A stretch of DNA of 33,868 nucleotides from Gammaproteobacteria bacterium (GTDB taxonomy: Bacteria; Pseudomonadota; Gammaproteobacteria; GCA-001735895), in assembly GCA_024638385.1 (NCBI GenBank), contig JAHEKJ010000031.1, forward strand, positions 1 through 33,868, in the 5' to 3' direction. Shown one piece after another: positions 27,077 to 33,868 of the stretch. Position numbers and translations under genes: made by a program. A model generated the notes under the pieces. The model was not told the DNA's origin and searched no databases. It saw nothing but the letters and a program-made list of their open reading frames with translations. Position 1 is the stretch's first letter. Each line of letters starts with the position of its first letter.

Positions 27077-28358
27077 GATTTGCCTGCCCACCCGGGGCGG
27101 AGATTGCGCGCTGGATCAATTCAACGGTTACGAAGGAGCCGGTGGCGAGCATTATATCTCGATTGCTCAAAGATGACAGCGCGTGACGCAACGCATCGTC
27201 GGGCCGCTCGAACAGGCGCTCGACGTCGACCTGGGACTCGATGCGTTCGCGCAGCCGCGCCGCGGACTGCCCGCGCGGGCAGTCCAGCGACAGCAGCCAC
27301 CAGGCGTCGACCTCGGGCGCGAGCGCGCGCACGAACTCGTCCGCCTGCTTGTCCTCGAGCATGCCGAGCAGCACGACGATGCGGCCCGCGGGCGGACGCC
27401 GCTCGGCCAGGCATTCGGCGAGCACCCGGGCGGCGTCCGGGTTGTGGCCGACGTCGAGAATCAGCGGGCAAGGCAGCGGGCTTGCGACCGTCTCGAAACG
27501 ACCGGCAATACGGGTGCCGGCGAAAAAGTCGGCGACCTGGCGCGGCGGATACTCGCCGAGCGGCAACAGCCGGGTCAGGCCCGCGACGACCCCGGCCAGG
27601 TTTTGCGCCTGGTGGCGGCCGCCGAGCACCCGCGCGAGCTCGAATTCCAGCCCCTGCCCGCGCCAGCGAATCCGGTTTTCGTCGAGCACGGCGAAATCGT
27701 AGTCGCGTCCGAGGCGTAGTTCGCGACAGCCACGGCGCTCGATTTCGTCGCTGACCGAGCGCGGCGGGTCGGGATCGTTGACGACGACCGCAACCGCATC
27801 GCGCAGGATGCCCGCCTTTTCGAAGCCGATGAGTTCCCGGCTATCGCCCAGCCAGGCCTGGTGATCGAGCCCGATCGGCGTCAGGTGGGCGAGGTCGGGA
27901 TCGACGATATTGACCGCGTCGAGGCGACCGCCGAGTCCGACCTCGAGGATCGCGTAATCGGGTTGCCAGTCGTCGATGAGCCTGAGCGCGGCGAGGGTGC
28001 CGAATTCGAAATAGGTCAGCGCGGTCTCGCCGCGCGCCGCCTCGACCGCGGCGAAGGCCGCGCACAGGTCGTCATCGGTCACGGGTTCGAGGTTGCGTTT
28101 CAGGCGCTCGTTGTAGCGCAGGATATGCGGCGAGGTATAGCTGGCGACCGAGAAGCCGGCGTGCCGCAGCCAGGTTTCGTAGGCGGCGACGCTCGATCCC
28201 TTGCCGTTGGTGCCGGCGATCGTGACCACCCGGCCGGCAATCCGGCCGAGGCCGAGCCGGCGGCCGACCTCGGCGACGCGCTCGAGGCCGAGATCGATCG
28301 TCTTGTCGTGCAGCGCCGTCTGCCAGTCCAGCCACTGTTCGAGGGTGTCGAAGCGCAT
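27066..28358 (-). CDS. folC: Bifunctional folylpolyglutamate synthase / dihydrofolate synthase
   Basis: A 430-residue Mur-ligase-fold enzyme that adds glutamate to dihydropteroate and folates. ATP loop TIAGTNGKGSS near residue 47, the catalytic region SPHILRYNERL, GLDHQAWLGDS, and the C-terminal glutamate ligase domain with DVGHNPDAARVLA. Length is close to E. coli FolC (422). It lies 22 bp after accD, the usual accD-folC-dedD order. Confidence 0.95.
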   Translation of the reverse strand: MRFDTLEQWLDWQTALHDKTIDLGLERVAEVGRRLGLGRIAGRVVTIAGTNGKGSSVAAYETWLRHAGFSVASYTSPHILRYNERLKRNLEPVTDDDLCAAFAAVEAARGETALTYFEFGTLAALRLIDDWQPDYAILEVGLGGRLDAVNIVDPDLAHLTPIGLDHQAWLGDSRELIGFEKAGILRDAVAVVVNDPDPPRSVSDEIERRGCRELRLGRDYDFAVLDENRIRWRGQGLEFELARVLGGRHQAQNLAGVVAGLTRLLPLGEYPPRQVADFFAGTRIAGRFETVASPLPCPLILDVGHNPDAARVLAECLAERRPPAGRIVVLLGMLEDKQADEFVRALAPEVDAWWLLSLDCPRGQSAARLRERIESQVDVERLFERPDDALRHALSSLSNRDIMLATGSFVTVELIQRAISAPGGQANHGS

Positions 28359-28380
28359 GAAATCTTCGCGCCGGCAGGAT

Positions 28381-29244
28381 TCAGGGTGCCGCCTGCCCCG
28401 TCAACATCGTGCACAGCGAGCTGATTTTTTCGCGCATCTGGCGGCGATCGACGATCATATCGAGCGCGCCGTGCTCGAGCAGGAATTCGCTGCGCTGGAA
28501 ACCCTCGGGCAGGGTTTCGCGCACGGTTTGCTCGATGACCCGGGGGCCGGCAAATCCGACCAGCGCGTCGGGCTCGCCGATGTGAATATCGCCGAGCATG
28601 GCGAAGCTGGCGGAGACCCCGCCCATCGTCGGGTCGGTCAGCACGCAGATGTACGGCAGGCCGCGACGCGACAGGCGGGTCAGCGCGGCGCTGGTCTTGG
28701 CCATCTGCAGCAGCGAGAAAAGGGCTTCCTGCATGCGCGCGCCGCCGCTGGCGGTGAAGCAGATCAGCGGCGCGTCGTGCTCGATCGCGACATTGACCGC
28801 ACGGACGAACTTTTCGCCGACGACCGAGCCCATCGACCCGCCCATGAACTGGAATTCGAAGGCCGTGGCGACCATTTCGACGCCCATGACCGTGCCCCGC
28901 ATCGCGATCAGCGCATCCTTTTCGCCGGTCTGTTTCTGCGCCTGCGCAAGCCGATCCCGATAGCGCTTGTCGTCACGAAACTTGAGCACGTCCTCGGCTT
29001 CCAGATTGGCCGCGATTTCGCTGCGCCCGTCCTCGTCGAAGAAGAAATCGAGCCGGTTGCGCGCCGTGATCCGCATGTGGAAATCGCACTTGGTGCAGAC
29101 TTCCTGATTGCGCTCGAGCTCGGCGCGGTAAATGATCGCGTCGCAGCGGTCGCACTTGGCCCACAGGCCCTCGGGAACGTTCTTCTTGTCGTTGCCGCCC
29201 GACGTGCGAATTTTCGATGGCAGCAACATTTCGAACCAGTTCAT
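28381..29244 (-). CDS. accD: Acetyl-CoA carboxylase carboxyltransferase subunit beta
   Basis: A 287-residue subunit moving the carboxyl group from biotin to acetyl-CoA to form malonyl-CoA, the first step of fatty acid synthesis. The N-terminal zinc ribbon is intact (C31, C34, C50, C53). The crotonase-fold domain has [40 protein letters not shown] and [11 protein letters not shown]. Length is close to E. coli AccD (304). It lies 21 bp downstream of trpF. Confidence 0.96.
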   Translation of the reverse strand: MNWFEMLLPSKIRTSGGNDKKNVPEGLWAKCDRCDAIIYRAELERNQEVCTKCDFHMRITARNRLDFFFDEDGRSEIAANLEAEDVLKFRDDKRYRDRLAQAQKQTGEKDALIAMRGTVMGVEMVATAFEFQFMGGSMGSVVGEKFVRAVNVAIEHDAPLICFTASGGARMQEALFSLLQMAKTSAALTRLSRRGLPYICVLTDPTMGGVSASFAMLGDIHIGEPDALVGFAGPRVIEQTVRETLPEGFQRSEFLLEHGALDMIVDRRQMREKISSLCTMLTGQAAP

Positions 29245-29265
29245 GCGTCGCTCCGGCGGTCGGGC

Positions 29266-29904
29266 CTAGTTGTCGATTTCGTCGCCACGTTTTACCTCGC
29301 GAATGAAGGCTTCGATCAATTCGGCGCTCTTGATCCCCCTGGAGACCTCCACGCCGCTGCTTACGTCGACTCCCCAGGGCCTGATCCGGGATACGGCGGC
29401 GGCCACGTTCGACGGGTTGATACCACCGGCCAGGACGAGTGGAAAGTCGAAGGAATCAGGGATATCGGACCAGTCAAATGTATCACCCGAGCCGCCCATG
29501 CGTCCAGCCGCATTGCTGTCGAGCAGAAATCCCTGCGCCGACGGGTAGGCGCTTGCGTAGTCGCCGATGTCGTCGACGCTCGCCATCGGGATCGACTTGA
29601 TGTACGGCAAGGTCCAGGCGGCGCAGAACTCGTCGGTCTCGCTGCCGTGAAATTGCAGGCAATCGGGCCGCACGCGATGCACGACCTGTGCGATCCAGTC
29701 TTCGTCATCGTCGAGAAATACCGCGGTAACGGTGACGAACGGCGGCAGTCCCCGCCGGATCTCCAGCGCCGGGTCGATGTCGACAAAACGCGAACTCGGC
29801 GGATAAAACATCAGGCCGATAGCATCCGCACCGGCGCGCGCCGCGACATCGGCATCCTCGGGGCGGGTGATACCGCAAATCTTGATTCGGGTTCGACGGG
29901 TCAT
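29266..29904 (-). CDS. trpF: Phosphoribosylanthranilate isomerase
   Basis: A 212-residue TIM-barrel enzyme of tryptophan synthesis converting phosphoribosylanthranilate to its ribulose form. Catalytic Cys in KICGITRPEDA and catalytic Asp in GVDVSSGVE, plus LQFHGSE and LAGGINPSNV. ATG 29904 is chosen because it gives the standard MTRRTRIKICGIT start; the frame runs upstream into truA. The truA stop and the trpF start are separated by one base, so translation is probably coupled. A stand-alone trpF beside truA is the gammaproteobacterial (Pseudomonas-type) arrangement; no trpB or trpA follows here. Confidence 0.95.
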   Translation of the reverse strand: MTRRTRIKICGITRPEDADVAARAGADAIGLMFYPPSSRFVDIDPALEIRRGLPPFVTVTAVFLDDDEDWIAQVVHRVRPDCLQFHGSETDEFCAAWTLPYIKSIPMASVDDIGDYASAYPSAQGFLLDSNAAGRMGGSGDTFDWSDIPDSFDFPLVLAGGINPSNVAAAVSRIRPWGVDVSSGVEVSRGIKSAELIEAFIREVKRGDEIDN

Positions 29905-29905
29905 T

Positions 29906-30688
29906 TCAGAATAATACGGGTTTTCGCGACACTTCGGGCAGCTCGAATCGTCCGGGATACCGGGTTTGCACGAAGTATAGCCCCTGGGCGGGCGCGGTGA
30001 CATCGGCCCGCCCGCGATCGCGCGCGGCGAAGACGTCGGCGAACCATTGCCCGCTCTGCTCGCCCTTGCCCACCGCCATCAGGCTGCCGGCGATGTTACG
30101 CACCATGTGATAGAGAAACGCGTTGGCCTTGATATCGAGATAGACCCGGTCGGCGTCGCGCGAAACCGCGATCGCCTGCACGTTGCGCCGGCTCGAGCGC
30201 GCCTGACAGCCGACCGCGCGGAAGCTGGAAAAATCGTGTTCGCCGAGCAATAGCTGCGCGCACTCGTGCATCGCCGCCTGGTCGAGCGGCCGGAACTCCC
30301 AGCAACAGCGATCGTGGAACAGCCCGCTGGCGACCGGCGTGTTCAAAATGATGTATCGATAGGCCCGCGCGAGCGCGCTGAAACGTGCGTGGAAATCCGA
30401 ATCCACCGGGCGTACCCATTGAATCCGGATGTCGCGCGGCAGGCGACAATTGGCTCCCAGGACCCAGGCGCGTTCGTCACGCTCGGCGCCGGAGTCGAAG
30501 TGAGCAACCTGCCCGATCGCGTGCACGCCGGCATCGGTGCGTCCCGCGCAGACGAGTTCGACCGGATGATCGGCGACGAAGGCGAGCGCCGACTCCAGCT
30601 GCTGCTGTACCGACGGGCAATGCGGCTGGCGTTGCCAGCCGCAATAGGCCGAGCCTGCATACTCGACGCCCAGGGCGTATCGGATCAC
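29906..30688 (-). CDS. truA: tRNA pseudouridine(38-40) synthase TruA
   Basis: A 260-residue enzyme that makes pseudouridine at positions 38-40 in the anticodon stem-loop of many tRNAs. Catalytic D52 in CAGRTDAGVHA, with FHARFSALARAYRYII and FLYHMVRNIAGSLM. GTG start at 30688 with AGGA upstream at a spacing of 9. It heads the truA-trpF-accD-folC series and has its own candidate promoter after fimV. Confidence 0.95.
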   Translation of the reverse strand: MIRYALGVEYAGSAYCGWQRQPHCPSVQQQLESALAFVADHPVELVCAGRTDAGVHAIGQVAHFDSGAERDERAWVLGANCRLPRDIRIQWVRPVDSDFHARFSALARAYRYIILNTPVASGLFHDRCCWEFRPLDQAAMHECAQLLLGEHDFSSFRAVGCQARSSRRNVQAIAVSRDADRVYLDIKANAFLYHMVRNIAGSLMAVGKGEQSGQWFADVFAARDRGRADVTAPAQGLYFVQTRYPGRFELPEVSRKPVLF

Positions 30689-30717
30689 TGTGAGTTGTCC
30701 TGATGATGGCAGGCGCC

Positions 30718-30723
30718 ATTATA
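30718..30723 (-). promoter_or_regulatory. Candidate -10 box of the truA operon
   Basis: Minus strand perfect TATAAT (30723-30718) about 30 bp before the truA GTG, within an otherwise GC-rich gap after fimV. No good -35 hexamer is visible at 16-18 bp. Confidence 0.4.
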
Positions 30724-30796
30724 TATCGCCCGCGCCCGGACCGGTTCCGTCTCGTCGCGGAGGCCCGGTTCGCCGGCGATGAGTTCGCCGAAAGGG

Positions 30797-33700
30797 CTAG
30801 ATTTGCTCGAGCAGCGTCTTGGCCTCGGCCTTCTGCTCCTCGTTGCCCTCGGAGATCACTTCCTCGAGACTGCCGCGGGCGCCCTCGGTATCGCCCATGT
30901 CGATGAAGGCGCGCGCCAGATCGAGCTTGGTCGAAACTTCGTCGACGTCGTCGGGCAGCATCAGATCGCCGATATCGTCGATATCGGCGATCGACGGCGT
31001 GGCCGCAGTCGGCTCTTCGAAATCGCCGGGGGCGAAGGTTCCAGTCTTGACTTCCTCGTCGTCTTCCAGATCGATGTCGAAAGCCATCGATTCGTCGTCG
31101 ACCGATTCGACCACGTCGGTCGGTTCGATGAAATCGTCACCGCCGAAATCGATGATCGAGATATCCTCGTCCTCGTCTTCGTCCTCGTCGCCGATGCCGA
31201 GCGTGAGCTCGCCGGTATCGAGATTGAGCTCGCCGGTCTCGTCGGGTGCCGACGCCAGCAGCGAAGCGGTCTCGTCCATGCCCAGGTCAATCTCGCTTTC
31301 ATCGTCGTCGATCAAGTCCTCCAACGACGCCGACGTTACGATCTCGGTATCCTCGTAGTTCGGCGTGATGATCGCGGTCGCGGTATCTTCTTCGTCCGGC
31401 GGCGCGATTTCGAGCGCGTCGTCGTCGGTCATGGTCTCCAGCTCCGCATCCAGATCGAACTCCGCGGTGCCGTCGAGATCGAGAATGCCGGTTTCGTCGT
31501 CGATGTCGAGTTCATCAACGGCGGACACGTCGTCGAGTTCGAGGTCCTCGGGCAACGATAGATCGGTTTCGGGCGCCGCGGCATCGGGCGCCGCGGCGTC
31601 GTCCATCGAGAATTCGAGCTCCTCGCCGATTTCGTCCGGCAGGTCGAGACCGGTATCGACCTGTTCCTCGGCACGGATGGCAGTATCCTCGTCGTCATCG
31701 AGCTGTGGCAGGTCGGAAATGCTGTCGATTTGCTGGGTCGCCGAAATATTGCCGGCCTCGCCGAGGTTGGCGGTGTCGTTGAAATCTCCGTTGGTGTCTT
31801 CCTCGCCGAGTTGGAAATCGGTGGTCGAGAAATTGGTTTCGTCCTCGTCCGCCGCACCCAGGTCGAAATCGGCTTCCTGCGGCTTGGCGATTTCGAGATC
31901 CGCAGCCGACAGGCCGCTGTCCTTGGCATCCGAAAACAACGCGTTGTCGGGCGCAAGTTCATACCCCATGACCTGGACGCGATCCCAGTAGCGCGCGCCG
32001 GCGTCGCCCATCGACTTGAGATTTTCGGCTTCGTTGACGAATGCGTCGACATTCTTGGTCGCGAAATAGGTGTCCAGCAGCTTGGAGCGGTAATCGGCGC
32101 GTTCGGGATGCTCGGCGATGCTATTGCTGAGCAATTCCTCGGCATTGTCGTAAAGGCCATAGGCGAGGTAGACGTCGACCTCGTTGAGCACGTCGTCCTG
32201 TTCGCCTTCGCCCCCCGCCGCTTCCGGCGCCGGCGCCGGCGTCTCCGGTTCGGGCATTTCGACGGCCGAGATCACCGCGGTCTTGACCATGTCGTCGACC
32301 GGCTCTTCGAATCGCGGCTCCGGCGCCGATTCGGGCTCGACGTCGCCAGGAATCCCGATATCGGTTTCTTGCAGCGTTTCGGCCTCGACCAGATGAACCG
32401 GCGTCAGCTCGTCGTCGTCGTCGATCAACGCGGCCGCGCCATCGTCGCTGACCATGATGCCGGACTCCTCGTCGGCACCGGCGCGACGGCGCTTGACCAG
32501 CAACAACACCAGCAGCAACACGACCACGCCACCGAGCGCGGCGAGGATGATCGGGTCGGCAAACATGCCGCCGATGCCGCCGATGCCGCCGAGGTCGCCG
32601 ATGCCGCCGAGATCGGGCATCGACGGAATCATATCGATGATATCGGGCGGCAGGATTCCGTCGAATACCGATGGCGACTGCGACACGGGCTCGGCCACGA
32701 TGACCGGCGCCGCCGGCGTCAGGGTTTCGTTCTGACCCGCGTCGGCAACCATTTCGCCGGCCGGGGCCTCGTCGGGCTGCTCCGTTAGCGCTTCCTCGCT
32801 CTCGCCGTCCGGAATGTCGCTGCCGGCGGCGGCGGCCGATTCCTCGGCCTGCGCGGCGGCTTCCTCGGCGAGTAGTTCCTCGAGCAGGGCTTCTTCCTCG
32901 CTTTGCAGCTGTTCGTTGACCGCCGCTTCGGTGGTCTCCGCCAGCGGAGCTTCGTCGTCCACGGCTTCCTCGGAAACCGCCTCCTCGCTCTCGCCGTCGG
33001 GAATCTCGTCGACCGGCAGCGGTGCCGGCTCCTCGGCCTGCGCCTGCTCGGACTGCAGCTGCGCGAGGCTGTCGTCCTCGATCTGGATCATCTTCTGCAA
33101 TTCTTCGAGCTTCGACAGGCGCGCCTGCAACTCGGCGATGCGCGACTCGAGTTCGACGTTCTCGATCCGCGCGGCGTCGAGTTCTTCCTCGGCCAGCGCG
33201 AGCTTGGTTTGCAGTTCCTCGATTTCGGCCGGGTCGCCGGTGCCGGCGCTGTCGCTGCTGCCGTCACCCGGCACCAGCAGGCTGAGTTCGCTGCCGCTAT
33301 CGGCCTCGGCTGCGGTTTCGGCTGCGGTTGCGTCGGGCCCGGTGCCGGCATCGGATTCCGCCGCCACCGCTGTACTGCGACCGGTTACGCGGGCAACGTA
33401 CTCTTCCCACAGGCCGTTTTGTACCAGTACCTCGGCATAGGCTTCGCGCTGCCCGAGCGACTCGATCTCGGACGTATCGGGCACGCGCAAGACGGCGCCG
33501 AGCTTCATGTTGTTGATATTGCCGTCGTTGAAAGCGCGCGGGTTGGCGCGCTGAAACGCGAGCATGACCTGCGACATCGACTGGCCGGGGCCGCGAACGC
33601 GCGACGCGATACTCCAGAGGGTATCGCCCCTAACGACCAAAACATCATCCCGGATGATGTTTTGCGACGACGTGGTAAACGTGGGTTCGCTGATCGGCTC

Positions 33701-33868
33701 CGGTGCCGGGGCCGTGTCGGTGAGCGCGATCGGTTCGGTAATCGCCGGCGCCGGTTCGTCGGCGATCGGCGCCGGCTGCACCGGCGTCACCCCGGCCTCT
33801 TCGGCGATCCGCGCGACGCCGGCCGCTTCGTCGATCGGCGCGACCGGTTCGATCGCGACCGGTTCGAT
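30797..33868 (-). CDS. fimV: FimV/HubP-like polar landmark protein (N-terminus outside window)
   Basis: An open frame running off the right edge, at least 1023 residues visible. It has a LysM-type peptidoglycan-binding region (VVRGDTLWSIASRVRGPG), then a coiled coil (LEELQTKLALAEEELDAARIEN-type, about visible residues 215-260) and acidic repeats. One membrane helix lies near visible residue 436 (ILAALGGVVVLLLVLLLVK), followed by a long very acidic cytoplasmic region with a TPR-like segment (YLAYGLYDNAEELLSNSIAEHPE). The C-terminal FimV domain (STKLDLARAFIDMGDTEGARGSLEEVI) is clear. The family organises cell poles, type IV pilus or flagellar motility and cAMP signalling in Pseudomonas. ATG or GTG positions inside the window (e.g. 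33790) are internal. The signal peptide lies beyond the edge. Confidence 0.92.
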   Translation of the reverse strand: MEPVAIEPVAPIDEAAGVARIAEEAGVTPVQPAPIADEPAPAITEPIALTDTAPAPEPISEPTFTTSSQNIIRDDVLVVRGDTLWSIASRVRGPGQSMSQVMLAFQRANPRAFNDGNINNMKLGAVLRVPDTSEIESLGQREAYAEVLVQNGLWEEYVARVTGRSTAVAAESDAGTGPDATAAETAAEADSGSELSLLVPGDGSSDSAGTGDPAEIEELQTKLALAEEELDAARIENVELESRIAELQARLSKLEELQKMIQIEDDSLAQLQSEQAQAEEPAPLPVDEIPDGESEEAVSEEAVDDEAPLAETTEAAVNEQLQSEEEALLEELLAEEAAAQAEESAAAAGSDIPDGESEEALTEQPDEAPAGEMVADAGQNETLTPAAPVIVAEPVSQSPSVFDGILPPDIIDMIPSMPDLGGIGDLGGIGGIGGMFADPIILAALGGVVVLLLVLLLVKRRRAGADEESGIMVSDDGAAALIDDDDELTPVHLVEAETLQETDIGIPGDVEPESAPEPRFEEPVDDMVKTAVISAVEMPEPETPAPAPEAAGGEGEQDDVLNEVDVYLAYGLYDNAEELLSNSIAEHPERADYRSKLLDTYFATKNVDAFVNEAENLKSMGDAGARYWDRVQVMGYELAPDNALFSDAKDSGLSAADLEIAKPQEADFDLGAADEDETNFSTTDFQLGEEDTNGDFNDTANLGEAGNISATQQIDSISDLPQLDDDEDTAIRAEEQVDTGLDLPDEIGEELEFSMDDAAAPDAAAPETDLSLPEDLELDDVSAVDELDIDDETGILDLDGTAEFDLDAELETMTDDDALEIAPPDEEDTATAIITPNYEDTEIVTSASLEDLIDDDESEIDLGMDETASLLASAPDETGELNLDTGELTLGIGDEDEDEDEDISIIDFGGDDFIEPTDVVESVDDESMAFDIDLEDDEEVKTGTFAPGDFEEPTAATPSIADIDDIGDLMLPDDVDEVSTKLDLARAFIDMGDTEGARGSLEEVISEGNEEQKAEAKTLLEQI

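Overview
The window reads as chromosomal DNA of a GC-rich gammaproteobacterium. Almost every gene is a housekeeping gene, and two runs of gene order match those known from Pseudomonas and relatives: (fabI)-ppiD-hupB-lon-clpX-clpP-tig-tRNAs-cysS-ppiB-lpxH, and fimV-truA-trpF-accD-folC-dedD-cvpA-purF-metZ. The CysI-like reductase with its DUF934 partner, O-succinylhomoserine sulfhydrylase (metZ), FimV and UDP-2,3-diacylglucosamine hydrolase (lpxH) also fit that group. Species cannot be given from the sequence alone.

Layout. 1-3180 (+): end of a PP2C phosphatase, an FHA protein and a CHASE2 adenylate cyclase, a signalling module. 3184-7077: avtA (-), a small hotdog thioesterase (+), DUF934 and sulfite reductase (-). 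7280-8065: fabI (+). 8114-16642 (-): ppiD, tRNA-Asp, tRNA-Val, hupB, lon, clpX, clpP and tig, a protein folding and degradation block. 16714-17634 (-): tRNA-Leu(UAG), tRNA-His(GUG), an intron-containing tRNA-Arg(UCU) and tRNA-Pro(UGG), with a long palindromic element between Arg and Pro. 17778-20643: cysS (-), then ppiB and lpxH (+). 20799-21107: the C-terminal remnant of a BCCT transporter. 21150-30688 (-): DUF455 protein, metZ with a SAM-II riboswitch leader, a YqhA-type membrane protein, an L,D-transpeptidase-like protein, purF, cvpA, a SPOR protein, folC, accD, trpF and truA. 30797 to the right edge (-): most of fimV.

The most striking element is in the tRNA cluster. The tRNA-Arg(UCU) gene is split inside its anticodon (U34^C35) by a 245-nt intron with a group I core resembling the Azoarcus tRNA-Ile intron (P3, P7, P8 and a terminal G). 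Its internal guide sequence is complementary to all seven anticodon-loop nucleotides. The second is a SAM-II riboswitch ahead of metZ, with a strong promoter, an extra hairpin inserted in the aptamer and a hairpin that buries the metZ ribosome-binding site. A sigma-32-like promoter lies ahead of lon.

The gene set links sulfur assimilation (sulfite reductase), cysteine charging (cysS) and methionine synthesis (metZ under SAM control) with purine, folate, tryptophan and fatty acid synthesis. No CRISPR array, prophage, transposase or intact insertion sequence was seen. No gap longer than 300 bases lacks an annotated feature; the longest is the 249 bp between tRNA-Pro and tRNA-Arg, which holds the palindromic element.
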